A stretch of DNA of 43,788 nt from IMG/VR virus record IMGVR_UViG_3300023222_000040, positions 1 to 43,788 of that record. The stretch is one strand, 5' to 3'. Below the pieces are notes generated by a model. That model saw only the letters and a list, made by a program, of their open reading frames with translations. It did no database searches and was not told the DNA's origin. The stretch comes from a virus. Made by a program: the position numbers and the translations under genes. How positions within the stretch are numbered: the first letter of the stretch is position 1; the number at the start of each line of letters is the position of its first letter. Shown here one piece after another: positions 21,169 to 30,374 of this stretch.

Positions 21169-21414
21169 ATGAAAGGGAAATTAAAGCTTGGTGATCACTG
21201 GGCGATTAGCGATATATCGGGCTTTAAGTTCCCATCCTCAGAAATGAAGAGGTTGACCGGAGAGCAGGCAGGTTTACTTGTTCATATTTCCGAGTGGAAT
21301 CCAGCCCACCCCCAACTTAAAATCAAAGCTAGAGAAGATGATCAGTCTGTAACAAACGTAAGATTAAGAGCTCCGGATGAATTCCCACCACCAACAACAC
21401 AGGATGATTTATAG
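21169..21414 (+). CDS. Small hypothetical structural-region protein
   Basis: The 81-residue protein (LKLGDHWAISDISGFKFPSSEM, then RDEFPPPTTQDDL-like end) looks like a short linker or adaptor. Similar proteins with an SDISGFK motif lie near neck genes in phages. It abuts the gp4-like gene. Confidence 0.5.
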   Translation: MKGKLKLGDHWAISDISGFKFPSSEMKRLTGEQAGLLVHISEWNPAHPQLKIKAREDDQSVTNVRLRAPDEFPPPTTQDDL

Positions 21415-22359
21415 ATGGCAACAAGCGGAGAGGTAAGCTTCACTATGACAGCTTTAGAAGTTGTCAATAAAGCTTTCGGTAAAATAGGCGTGAAGGTAGC
21501 TGAGCAAGCGCTAGAGGCTGACGAGTATCAAGACGGACAAGATACATTAAACCTTATGATTAAATCATGGGGCGCTCAAGGCTTGCATCTTTGGACTAAA
21601 GACGAAGGCGTCTTATTCTTGGATATTGGCAAAGCTGATTACAATTTAGGGCCACAAGGTGATGAAGCTTGTCAATTAGATGATTTTATCGGCACCACTT
21701 CAACGGCTGCAAATGTAGCAACGGACGCGATCATAGCAGTGTCATCAACAACTGGCATGGTTGCTCTTGATAACGCAGGTGTTGAACTTGATGATAAAAC
21801 TCGACACTGGACAACCATTGTTAGCGTTGACAGTCCAACTCAGATAACCATCACTGACAGCTTACCATCTGATGCAAAATTAGGCTCTACAGTATTCACA
21901 TTTACCAACTTAATTCAGCGGCCGCAGCGAGCATTGTCATATCGTCGTAAAACTTTTAATGATGATAATGAGATCCCCGTTATTAGCTGGAGCCGTGATC
22001 AATATTTCAACCAAGTTAATAAAAACTCAACTGGCACAGTAGTAAACGCTTATTACTCACCACAGCTAGAAAATGGCCGAATGTATGTATGGCAAACTGC
22101 AAGCAGTATTAATGATCTTGTGCGGTTTACATTTGAAAGACCATTGCAAGATATCACCGATTCAACCGACACGTTAGATTTCCCTGTTGAATGGCTTGAG
22201 GCAATTATATACAACCTTGCCGCTAGACTAGTTGATGATTATGACGTTCCGCCAGCGAAAGGCGACAGAATTACACAGAAAGCCGTTTCTTTCCTTGATG
22301 ATCTACTTGGATGGGATGAGGAAATGGAGTCGTTAAACTTACAACCGGACTTTAGCTAA
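21415..22359 (+). CDS. P22 gp4-like head-completion/tail-accessory protein
   Basis: The 314-residue protein starts (LEVVNKAFGKIGVKVAEQALEADEYQDGQDTLNLMIKSW) like P22 gp4, which forms the first ring below the portal. P22 gp4 has 166 residues, so the carboxy half here is an added module (DLVRFTFERPLQDITDSTDTLDFPVEWLEAIIYNLA). Position immediately before the gp10-like gene agrees. Its stop overlaps the next start (TAATG). Confidence 0.7.
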   Translation: MATSGEVSFTMTALEVVNKAFGKIGVKVAEQALEADEYQDGQDTLNLMIKSWGAQGLHLWTKDEGVLFLDIGKADYNLGPQGDEACQLDDFIGTTSTAANVATDAIIAVSSTTGMVALDNAGVELDDKTRHWTTIVSVDSPTQITITDSLPSDAKLGSTVFTFTNLIQRPQRALSYRRKTFNDDNEIPVISWSRDQYFNQVNKNSTGTVVNAYYSPQLENGRMYVWQTASSINDLVRFTFERPLQDITDSTDTLDFPVEWLEAIIYNLAARLVDDYDVPPAKGDRITQKAVSFLDDLLGWDEEMESLNLQPDFS

Positions 22360-23807
22360 TGCCTAGAACCCCATTAACACTACCATTAGGTTTTTACATC
22401 TCACCTAGTCGTCCAATGTCGGTTCAGCGGTGTATTAACTGGATACCAACAGTTGCACAAGGGCTGGCACTTAATAATTCGGCATTATTTCAGCGTCCGG
22501 GCATCACTCAGTTTGCATTAGCTAATACAGTTTGCCGCGGGTCTTGGGTTGTTGACGGCTTACCATTTTTCGTAAACGGTAACACTCTGAACTCTGTAAG
22601 CTCGTCGGGTGTTGTGACTGCTATCGGCACAGTTGAAGGCGCTAACCGTGTGTGGATGGCTGACAATGGCACTATATTGGTAATAGTTGTACCAGGCGGC
22701 AAAGCTTACGTTTACGACGGCACTACATTTTCACAGATAACCGACCCTGATTTTCAAACATCTGACACTGTGATTTTTTATCGCGGTTTCTTTGTGTTCA
22801 CAACTTCAGACGGCAAACAGTTGTTTGTATCAAACCTCAATCAACCTTTAATATTCGACGCACTAGATTTTGGCAGCGCTGAAGGTGATCCCGATAGAAT
22901 AATAACTCAAGTGTTAGATCATGATGAGCTGTCAATTATTGGTGAGCGGACAACGGAAGTATTTAGATTGGTTGGCGGTGCAGGTTTCCCGCTTGCAATT
23001 ATACCTGGTGCTTACACCGAAAAAGGCGCGGCCAGTAAATACGGCGCGGTTAAATTTGATAATACTTACCTATTCATAGGCGGCGGTGTTAATGAGTTAC
23101 CGGCAATCTGGCGACAAACGTCAAGCGCTCAAGCAACTAAGATTTCAACTGATGCAATTGATAACGAAATCCAAAAGTACACCAAGGAAGAAATAGCAGA
23201 AGCGTTCACAATGACTTATTCAGCTAAAGGGCAGATATTCGCGATATTCACGTTTAACTCTACCCGAATACCTGGTAAAACGTTTGTGTTCAATGGCACG
23301 GCTTCGGTGCTGGCTGGTCAGTTGGTATGGTTTGAGATGCAAACAGGCGTAACAGATGCACAATGGCGAGTTAACACAATCACCAAGGCTTATGGAAAAT
23401 TACTTCTAGGTGACGATCAGGGCGGTAATATCGGCGAGTTTAAAGATGATGTATTTACTGAATATGACAATCTGATATTTAGACAAGTTGCAACATCACC
23501 ATTTAGTGAAAACGGTACATCCTTATTTGCGGGTGAATTCGAGGCGACATTTGAAAGCGGTGTAGGTTTAACGGTTGGTCAAGGTTCAGATCCCATTGTT
23601 CGCATGGACTTTTCTGATAATGGCGGTAGGACGTTTAGCAGCGAGTTTAGCCGGACTATTGGCAAGATTGGCGCTTATGAGCAGCGTTCGATATGGCGCA
23701 GGCAAGGCCGTTTCCCAGTTTCCCGTACTATCCGGATAACAATAACGGATCCCGTTAAGGCCAATCTAATTAGGCTGGCAGCAACACCAGAATTAGGTAC
23801 GCAATAA
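22359..23807 (+). CDS. P22 gp10-like packaged-DNA stabilisation protein
   Basis: The 482-residue protein is close to P22 gp10 (about 472). It forms the second neck ring and retains packaged DNA. The start (FYISPSRPMSVQRCINWIP, then QRPGITQFA) and repeated beta-propeller-like blades (GLPFFVNGNTLNSVSSSGV, TTEVFRLVGGAGFP, SFMTYS-like segments) fit the family. It is followed by the needle region, as in P22. Confidence 0.8.
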   Translation: MPRTPLTLPLGFYISPSRPMSVQRCINWIPTVAQGLALNNSALFQRPGITQFALANTVCRGSWVVDGLPFFVNGNTLNSVSSSGVVTAIGTVEGANRVWMADNGTILVIVVPGGKAYVYDGTTFSQITDPDFQTSDTVIFYRGFFVFTTSDGKQLFVSNLNQPLIFDALDFGSAEGDPDRIITQVLDHDELSIIGERTTEVFRLVGGAGFPLAIIPGAYTEKGAASKYGAVKFDNTYLFIGGGVNELPAIWRQTSSAQATKISTDAIDNEIQKYTKEEIAEAFTMTYSAKGQIFAIFTFNSTRIPGKTFVFNGTASVLAGQLVWFEMQTGVTDAQWRVNTITKAYGKLLLGDDQGGNIGEFKDDVFTEYDNLIFRQVATSPFSENGTSLFAGEFEATFESGVGLTVGQGSDPIVRMDFSDNGGRTFSSEFSRTIGKIGAYEQRSIWRRQGRFPVSRTIRITITDPVKANLIRLAATPELGTQ

Positions 23808-24268
23808 TGGCCGACCCGATTATCGTTCCAAGAAGGCGTGAGGATTTCTTTGATGAAAGAGGAGATCCAACGCTTCGATTCATCAGGTGGATTGAGCTTG
23901 TAACAGGTCAAACAAACCAAACTGTTGTTGATGTTATTGATACTGGAAGTGAGGTAACAAGTTCAGCGTCTAGAATTTCAAGAAACGGAGTTAACATTAA
24001 CTCAATTGAGCTAAAAGAGTTTGAGATTATTAACACAACAGTTGGTTTAACGACAAGTAGAAACCAGATATTAATATGCAAAAACTCTAACCCGATTGAA
24101 ATAACGTTAGACACACAAGCAATCGAAGGTGATGAGGTGCATATCAAACGAAGAAATGCAAAAGTCAACGTGCTAGGATCTATTGATGGCGTTACCAACA
24201 AAGTAATCAACATTAAAAATTACAGTATGCACGTTGTTTTTGATGGTCTTGACTGGAGTGAAATATAA
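23807..24268 (+). CDS. Tail adaptor/needle-region structural protein
   Basis: The 153-residue protein begins with a signature found in phage tail proteins (RREDFFDERGDPTLRFIRWIELVTGQTNQTV), followed by a beta-rich carboxy-terminal domain (HIKRRNAKVNVLGSIDGV). It lies where P22 has gp26, the tail needle, but has no long coiled coil, so it is more likely an adaptor than the needle itself. Confidence 0.5.
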   Translation: MADPIIVPRRREDFFDERGDPTLRFIRWIELVTGQTNQTVVDVIDTGSEVTSSASRISRNGVNINSIELKEFEIINTTVGLTTSRNQILICKNSNPIEITLDTQAIEGDEVHIKRRNAKVNVLGSIDGVTNKVINIKNYSMHVVFDGLDWSEI

Positions 24269-25735
24269 ATGAGTAACAACGTAGTAAAAAACCCGGCAAC
24301 AACTGCCTTTGGTGATGCTAAAGTAGAGTCAATGACCCCTGTATATCAGGTCTCTGCTCAATATGGCTTGCTTAATAACGTATTGACTATTTCTGACAGT
24401 GCGTCAAGCGGAACAACATCAATTGTAGATGGGATGTACACATCAGAGACCGGGCTTGCATCGAATGGGCTCGCAAGCATATTAACATTAAGGCAATTGG
24501 CATACAGAGCAGGTCAGGGAGCAGTGGCTCGACTTACAGGTTTGTTTACAACCGGTGTTGCAGATAACAACCAGGTTTGTGGATTAATAACAGCCGAAAA
24601 CATTTACGGTTTTGGTTTTATTGGAGCGTCATTTGGAATAATTTACGGTCACGATGGAAAGTCTGAACAGCAGGAGCTTACTTTAACTGTTGCAGCGGGG
24701 CTTGCTGAGACTGTAGACGTGACTATTGATGGAGTGCTATATAATGTGTTATTGACGGGTGGAGCAACTACTAGTATTGACGCATATGAGTTGTCAGTAA
24801 ACCTAAATTCTCAAGTTCCAAATTACACTTTTACATCCAACGAGAACACGGTTGTTGCGCAAGCTGTTATATCCGGACCTCAAGCAACGCCATTTATTTA
24901 TTCAAGCGCTGGGTCTAGTGTCGGTGCATGGGTGCAGATTTCCGCTGGTGTATCTATAACCATAGATTTCACACCGCAGGCAAGTTGGAATGTTGACACT
25001 AGAGAAAGCGCTGATGCGCAGATAGACCTCGATCCTACAAAAGGCAATGTTTACCAAGTCCAATATGAGTATTTAGGATTCGGTGGTATAAACTTCTTTC
25101 TTGAAGACTCTGAAAGTGGGGAGTTCGTTATTGTTCATCGCATAGAATATGCTAACCAGAATATTAAACCTAGTGTTACGAACCCGACATTTAGAGCTGG
25201 ATGGCTAGTTCAAAACACTGGAAATATTACCAATGTGAAGATTCAGGGTGGATCTGTCGGGTTGTTCATAGAAGGGAAAATTGTAAGGCATGCTTTGCCT
25301 AGAACCGATTTTGTTGACGCTCCGACAATAGGAAACGTATTAACAAACATAGCAGCCACAAGAAACAGAATTAGCTTTTCAGGGAAAATAAACAGGGCCG
25401 AATTCTTCCCTGTTTTAGCAAACGTATCAACACAAGCGAATAAGTTGGCATTCTTCAGTATAATACTCAACCCAGTGTTTGCGGACCCGGTCGTGTATTC
25501 CTACGTTGATAAAGACAATTCTATCACTGAGATAACAATGGATCACGTTGAGATAACAGGAGGTATAGATCTTGGCTCATTTACCGTCGTCGATGGTAAC
25601 CCTGGAACTATAACTTTTGAGGGCAAAAATGAGATTGTTGTTTTCCCTGGGGAAACGTTAGCTATGGCCGCAATAGTACCCAGCGGAGCTGCGGCAGACT
25701 GTCAAGCTGCACTTACATGGCAAGAGGATATATAA
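24269..25735 (+). CDS. Large virion structural protein, tail or fibre type
   Basis: The 488-residue protein is beta-rich and has no cysteine-rich or enzymatic motif. The segment SETGLASNGLASILTLRQLAYRAGQGAVARLTGLFTTGVAD, followed by GFIGASFGIIYGH and LTLTVAAGLAETVDVTIDG, recurs in large phage structural proteins of unknown function. It lies between the neck and the gp14-like gene, a place where P22 has no such gene. A receptor-binding or fibre role is possible but not shown. Confidence 0.5.
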   Translation: MSNNVVKNPATTAFGDAKVESMTPVYQVSAQYGLLNNVLTISDSASSGTTSIVDGMYTSETGLASNGLASILTLRQLAYRAGQGAVARLTGLFTTGVADNNQVCGLITAENIYGFGFIGASFGIIYGHDGKSEQQELTLTVAAGLAETVDVTIDGVLYNVLLTGGATTSIDAYELSVNLNSQVPNYTFTSNENTVVAQAVISGPQATPFIYSSAGSSVGAWVQISAGVSITIDFTPQASWNVDTRESADAQIDLDPTKGNVYQVQYEYLGFGGINFFLEDSESGEFVIVHRIEYANQNIKPSVTNPTFRAGWLVQNTGNITNVKIQGGSVGLFIEGKIVRHALPRTDFVDAPTIGNVLTNIAATRNRISFSGKINRAEFFPVLANVSTQANKLAFFSIILNPVFADPVVYSYVDKDNSITEITMDHVEITGGIDLGSFTVVDGNPGTITFEGKNEIVVFPGETLAMAAIVPSGAAADCQAALTWQEDI

Positions 25736-26086
25736 ATGAGTTCATCACCGCTAACGCCCATTGTGGTTGCGTTTGATTTAACAACTACTTACCAGCCAAT
25801 ATACCAAGTGCCAGCTACGGCGCTGCGAACGGGTATAGACGCTTCGACGTTTAATAATTACAGTGAGTCAAAAGTTACCTATAGCGTTAGAATTGTACAA
25901 GAAGGTGTTGGTGGCGTATTGAATGAGTTAATAACCGATAATCCTATACGCTCAATATCAAGCGATTTATCACCGGCAATAATTGGACAGTCGATATTAA
26001 AAGGCGGCGTTATTGAGGCTAAATGCAGTGCTAATAATTCGGTGTCAGTTAACGTGACGGGTACAGTGATCAATGATGATATATAA
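25736..26086 (+). CDS. Virion structural protein, function unknown
   Basis: The 116-residue protein is beta-rich. It opens with SSSPLTPIVVAFDLTTTYQPIYQVPATALRTGIDASTFNNY, a pattern of small structural proteins that attach to the larger one beside it. It starts directly after the previous stop (ATAAATG), so the two are probably co-translated. Confidence 0.5.
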   Translation: MSSSPLTPIVVAFDLTTTYQPIYQVPATALRTGIDASTFNNYSESKVTYSVRIVQEGVGGVLNELITDNPIRSISSDLSPAIIGQSILKGGVIEAKCSANNSVSVNVTGTVINDDI

Positions 26087-26101
26087 ATTCATGGTGATTA
26101 A

Positions 26102-26545
26102 ATGATTATAAAGCAAACATCTGATATTGACTTAATAAAGCAAGTGCTTGGCAATTCAGATATTTGCGAAAGACTGACTAGTGATAATTCAAAGTGGAAC
26201 GTTGACGATATACCAATAAGCGATGATTACACTTATATAGTCGGATTGGATGGCGATAAATTAATAGGACTTAATGTGTTTTGTGATAAAGGCGATCACT
26301 TAATAATTCATTTTAATGTGCTTTCGGAGTTTAGATTTAAATACGCCGTTGAGTTTGCAAGGTTATGTTTGCAGGCTAAAGGTGATAAACCCTTATATGC
26401 CATAACTCCAAATTGTTACAGATCGGTTATAAATTTTTGCCTTAAGATGGGGTTTAATGTGATCGGAGAGCATGACGTGCCATTTATAAAAAAAGGCGTT
26501 GAATACAAACAAACCATAACGAGGTTTAACGATGAGTTTCTTTGA
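26102..26545 (+). CDS. P22 gp14-like GNAT-fold protein (DUF2824)
   Basis: The 147-residue protein shows the GNAT acetyltransferase core pattern: an opening helix, YIVGLDGDKLIGLNVF, HFNVLSEFRFKYAVEFARLCLQ, then KPLYAITPNCYRSVINFCLKMGFNVIGEH. This is the P22 gp14/DUF2824 family, a head-assembly or infectivity protein placed between gp26 and gp7 in P22, and it has the same position here. The acetyl-CoA loop is poorly kept, so enzyme activity is doubtful. Confidence 0.7.
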   Translation: MIIKQTSDIDLIKQVLGNSDICERLTSDNSKWNVDDIPISDDYTYIVGLDGDKLIGLNVFCDKGDHLIIHFNVLSEFRFKYAVEFARLCLQAKGDKPLYAITPNCYRSVINFCLKMGFNVIGEHDVPFIKKGVEYKQTITRFNDEFL

Positions 26546-27410
26546 TGATTTGGGTTTGGGTGCGGCAAAGCCGGGCACTTTAACCTCAGTATTTGATCCG
26601 GGTGATCTGCTCGGCACAAAATCCGGTAAAGACGCGAGAGAAGCGGCTAAAAAAGCCGCAGCTATACAAGAGGCATCCGCACAGGCTGGCATAGCAGAGC
26701 AGCGGAGGCAGTTTGATGTAACTCAAGAAAGCTTTAAACCATTTAGAGAGGCGGGAGTCAGCGCTCTAGAGCAGCAGCAATCATTACTAGGGTTATCTGG
26801 TGAAGAGGCTCAGCAGGCCGCTTTTGCAGGTTTAGTTGATTCGCCGGGGCAAAAGTTTTTGCGAGACAGGCAAGAGCGGGCGCTAGTTAGAAATGCAGCA
26901 GCGACAGGTGGAGGACTTGGCGGCAATGTTAAAACTGCATTGCAACAGCAAGCTGTTGGATTTGCTCAGCAAGATTTGCAAAACCAATTCGGTAGACTAG
27001 GCCAACTTGCAGGGCAAGGGCAATCTGCCACTACGTCACTAGGTCAGTTTGGAGCTCAAGCATCTGGTAACATACAGAGAGGGCTGTCAGAGTCAGGTCA
27101 AGCGAGGGCTTCAGGTATTTTAGGGCAGCAACAGGCTAGAGCTCAGCAACAGCAACAGCAAACTGGGTTAGCTGCTACTGTTGGTTCTTTCTTCCTGTCA
27201 GATCCTAAATTAAAAGATGACGTGGAAAAAATAGGTGTCGCCAACGGTTTCAACTGGTACACATGGACTTGGAATGCATTAGCTAATAAAATTGGCCTAT
27301 TTGGTGATTCGTGGGGGGTTATGGCCGATCAGGTTAAAGCTATTAAACCTGAATTGATAACAGAGAAAAATGGTTACATGATGGTTAATTACAGTGGATT
27401 AGGGGCTTAA
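26532..27410 (+). CDS. Internal virion (ejection) protein, gp7-like position
   Basis: The 292-residue protein starts with the short hydrophobic-glycine segment typical of ejection proteins (SFFDDLGLGAAKPG). Alanine- and glutamine-rich helices follow (KDAREAAKKAAAIQEASAQAG) with a run of six glutamines. The carboxy-terminal end (residues about 220-285: FLSDPKLKDDVEKIG, then WGVMADQVKAIKPELI) resembles the S74-type intramolecular-chaperone domain used by tail fibres. P22 gp7 is shed into the cell to help DNA cross the envelope; this gene has the same place. It overlaps the previous gene by 14 bp. Confidence 0.65.
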   Translation: MSFFDDLGLGAAKPGTLTSVFDPGDLLGTKSGKDAREAAKKAAAIQEASAQAGIAEQRRQFDVTQESFKPFREAGVSALEQQQSLLGLSGEEAQQAAFAGLVDSPGQKFLRDRQERALVRNAAATGGGLGGNVKTALQQQAVGFAQQDLQNQFGRLGQLAGQGQSATTSLGQFGAQASGNIQRGLSESGQARASGILGQQQARAQQQQQQTGLAATVGSFFLSDPKLKDDVEKIGVANGFNWYTWTWNALANKIGLFGDSWGVMADQVKAIKPELITEKNGYMMVNYSGLGA

Positions 27411-27411
27411 T

Positions 27412-28545
27412 ATGGCGTTAGTTACAGCGAATCAATTTCAATTGCAGCCAAATACTGCCGGCGCGATAAGTGGTGGTTTACAGTTGGGCGGACAGATACG
27501 ACAGTTTAGATCTGATAGGCAGCAGGAAGAATTAAGCCAGCAAGTATCAACATTAAGACAGCAGGCGCTTGGTGGCGATCAAAACGCTTTAAGTCAATTG
27601 GCTGGGATAGCGCCGGAGCAAGCTCAGCAGGTGCAGCAGTTTCAGTCAGGGCAATCCAAAGCTAAAGCCCTAGTCACAGATGCGAGAAAGAAATCAGTGT
27701 TCGAGGCAGCTTTAAATTTAAGCAACCTACCTGATGATGATAGTAAGCTTTCTTTTTTAAAACAGCGAGAACAAGACTTAATCTCTCAGGGCGTCACAAC
27801 ACAAGATACGTCACCCTTAATTAAGCTTTTCGAGTCAGGTCAAGCTGAACAGGCTAACTTACTAATTGAGGCGGGTGTTCAGACAGGTACGCAATTAGGT
27901 TTCATTAAGCCTTCACAGCAAGCAGCGTTTCAGAAGGGCGAAGGTGGATTAGTATTTAACCCTAACACTGGCGACTTCACCATTAACCCTGCTGCCAAGC
28001 GGCGTTTTGATGAATTAGCAGTTAAAGCTAATACTCAAGGTAGCCTTGACTTCAAAGATCGACAATCACTTAATAAAGATGTTACATCACTACTTAAAAA
28101 CACGGTCATGATTAACAACACAGCTAAGGACTTGGAAAAGCTAGGCAAGCTAGGCACCGGCCCTGCTTCGATAGCGTTAGTGTTTAAGTTTATGAAAGCG
28201 CTAGATCCTACCTCAGTTGTTCGTGAAGGTGAGTTTGCCACGGCTGAAAATAGTGCGGGCGTCCCTGAAAGCATAGGTAACATCTATAATAAATTAGTCA
28301 GGGGTGAGCGTCTTGGTGATGTTCAAATTGAGCAATTCATACAAACGGCTAAAGATCTTTCTGATTCTTCGGTTTCAGCTTCAAAATCAGAGGTTGGCAA
28401 TATGCTAACTACATTCGGGGATACCATACCTGAAAAATTCAAAGGTAATCTTTTAGGCAGAATACCAGAATTATTCAATAAAGAGGGGGCAGGTAAAGTA
28501 CGAAACCTGACCGCGTTATCCGATGATGATCTACTGGACTTTTAA
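27412..28545 (+). CDS. Internal virion (ejection) protein, gp20-like position
   Basis: The 377-residue protein is strongly helical and glutamine-rich in its first 120 residues (QQEELSQQVSTLRQQALGGD, then QAQQVQQFQSGQSK), matching the ejection proteins of P22-like phages. It follows the gp7-like gene after 1 bp and precedes the gp16-like gene, the same order as gp7-gp20-gp16. It probably forms part of the periplasmic or inner-membrane DNA conduit. P22 gp20 is larger (about 470). Confidence 0.65.
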   Translation: MALVTANQFQLQPNTAGAISGGLQLGGQIRQFRSDRQQEELSQQVSTLRQQALGGDQNALSQLAGIAPEQAQQVQQFQSGQSKAKALVTDARKKSVFEAALNLSNLPDDDSKLSFLKQREQDLISQGVTTQDTSPLIKLFESGQAEQANLLIEAGVQTGTQLGFIKPSQQAAFQKGEGGLVFNPNTGDFTINPAAKRRFDELAVKANTQGSLDFKDRQSLNKDVTSLLKNTVMINNTAKDLEKLGKLGTGPASIALVFKFMKALDPTSVVREGEFATAENSAGVPESIGNIYNKLVRGERLGDVQIEQFIQTAKDLSDSSVSASKSEVGNMLTTFGDTIPEKFKGNLLGRIPELFNKEGAGKVRNLTALSDDDLLDF

Positions 28546-28547
28546 AC

Positions 28548-30374
28548 ATGGCGACTAAAGAAGAAAACTTAGCGAGATTTCAAGAGATATCAGATCGAGG
28601 TTTGCAAGGTCGGTTAAGCCCTGAGAAACGCGCAGTATTTGACGAGGTGTTAAGCCGTGGGCTTATCTCAGTAGGTCAGCAACAAGCGCAACCTCAAGAT
28701 GTACAGCGGCAATCTCAGCCAGTAACGCAACAACTTGCGCCACAGCAAGTGGTGCAGACTATACAACAAACACCAGTACAGCCAATTGAAGCGCGGCCAG
28801 AAAGTACAATAGGCGAAAAAATATTAGGTGGTCTTGAGGCTGCGGGAACGGTTGTGAGTAGCGCTATTGCACAGCCAGTCTCGGGACTTGTCGGATTGGC
28901 GTCGTTACCTTTTGATGACTTATCAGTATCAGCTGAGAATATAGCGGCAACTCAAGACGCTTTGACATTCCAGCCTAAAACTAAAGAGGGCAAATCAGCA
29001 CTTGAGGGGCTTGGTAAGTTCATTCAAGGTGGCGTTGATTTAGCTAATATACCTATATCTGGACTAGCTGGATTGGTTGAGTTGATATCAGGGCAAGGAC
29101 TGGAACAGGCGGCCGAAACAGTTGAGCGAGTTAAGAAGGAGGGTGTTTCAGAGGTGTTAGCCGGTCGAGTTCTAGAAGAAACTGATAGCCCTGTAGCTGC
29201 CACTATAGCGCAGACAATACCGGCGCTTTCACTTGAATTGATCGGACTAAAAGGCTTAAGGGCTGCAAGGATTGCAGATCCTAAGTTATCATCAGATGTT
29301 GCCAAGGCTATAACGCAAGCAGCGCCCGACATACAAACAATAAAGAAAGCAACCACTGAAGCCTATAAAGCTTTGGATAATACAGGCATCAAAGTAAGGG
29401 CGGAAGTGTTTGACAACTTCGCTGACAGTCTAGCTCAAAAGCTAAAAAAAGAAGGATTAGACAAGGATCTAACACCAAAATCAAACGCTGCTTTAAATAG
29501 AATACTAGAAAGCAAAGGTGCTAACAAAGCGCCTAGCGAACTGGAAACGCTCAGAAAGATTGCTGGTTCTGCAGCTAAAAGCATTGAAAAGCCAGATGCA
29601 AGACTTGGTAATATAATCATAAATGAAATAGACGATGCTTTAGATAAAATGTCTAATCAAATAGGTGGTGAGTTTAAAAATGCAAGAGCGCTTGCTCAAC
29701 GTGGATTTAAGTCTCAAGCTATAACCGACATGATAGAAAACGCAAGTCATACGGCTAGCGGACTAGAAAACGGGTTAAGAATAGAAGCTAGAAAGATATT
29801 AAAAAACCCTAAAAAAAGGAAAGGCTTCACCAAAGACGAGTTGTCAGCGTTAAAGCAAATTGAGCAAGGGACGAGTGCATCTAATGCAGCTAAGTTTCTA
29901 GGCAAGTTCGGTATATCTGAAGGTCAAGCAACCAGCATGTTAGGCGCTTCAATTGGTATCGGCGGTGGCGGCGCTTTAGGCTCATTCTTTGGCCCTGGTG
30001 GTGCAGCTGTCGGAGCGGTTACAATACCGCTGATTGGTCAAATAGCTAAAAAAACAGCTCAAAAATTAACACTAAACAGCACAAAGTTTGCTGACGATTT
30101 AGTTAGATCTGGCAAGAATTCCAAGGATGTTGTTAAATCATACTTAAAACACACGCCAATAAAAAATAGAAATGTTTCAGACCTAACGGATTTGTTGATG
30201 GATACAAATCTAAAACCTTCTGATATAAGATCTCTATCAACATCAAGCTCCACAACTGGCAAGATGATAAGTGATGCAGTGTTTTTTGCTAATGAAATAA
30301 AACGCAAGGCAAAACAAGTTGGCTCAGCTGCTTTAATAGCGCAACCTAAATTAGACAAAGAGGATAAACGATAA
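28548..30374 (+). CDS. Internal virion (ejection) protein, gp16-like
   Basis: The 608-residue protein matches the size of P22 gp16 (about 609). It has an amino-terminal helical Q-rich part, hydrophobic helices near 95-115 (GLEAAGTVVSSAIAQPVSGLVG), and a glycine-rich hydrophobic hairpin near 465-500 (LGASIGIGGGGALGSFFGPGG) that could insert in a membrane. It is likely to travel ahead of the DNA into the cell. It follows the other two ejection genes and ends at the tailspike start. Confidence 0.7.
   Translation: MATKEENLARFQEISDRGLQGRLSPEKRAVFDEVLSRGLISVGQQQAQPQDVQRQSQPVTQQLAPQQVVQTIQQTPVQPIEARPESTIGEKILGGLEAAGTVVSSAIAQPVSGLVGLASLPFDDLSVSAENIAATQDALTFQPKTKEGKSALEGLGKFIQGGVDLANIPISGLAGLVELISGQGLEQAAETVERVKKEGVSEVLAGRVLEETDSPVAATIAQTIPALSLELIGLKGLRAARIADPKLSSDVAKAITQAAPDIQTIKKATTEAYKALDNTGIKVRAEVFDNFADSLAQKLKKEGLDKDLTPKSNAALNRILESKGANKAPSELETLRKIAGSAAKSIEKPDARLGNIIINEIDDALDKMSNQIGGEFKNARALAQRGFKSQAITDMIENASHTASGLENGLRIEARKILKNPKKRKGFTKDELSALKQIEQGTSASNAAKFLGKFGISEGQATSMLGASIGIGGGGALGSFFGPGGAAVGAVTIPLIGQIAKKTAQKLTLNSTKFADDLVRSGKNSKDVVKSYLKHTPIKNRNVSDLTDLLMDTNLKPSDIRSLSTSSSTTGKMISDAVFFANEIKRKAKQVGSAALIAQPKLDKEDKR

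Noticed and set aside
26700-27180. CAG-rich repeats as a possible repeat array
   Set aside because: They encode the glutamine-rich helix of the ejection protein and have no regular unit; no CRISPR-like repeat and spacer pattern occurs anywhere in the window.
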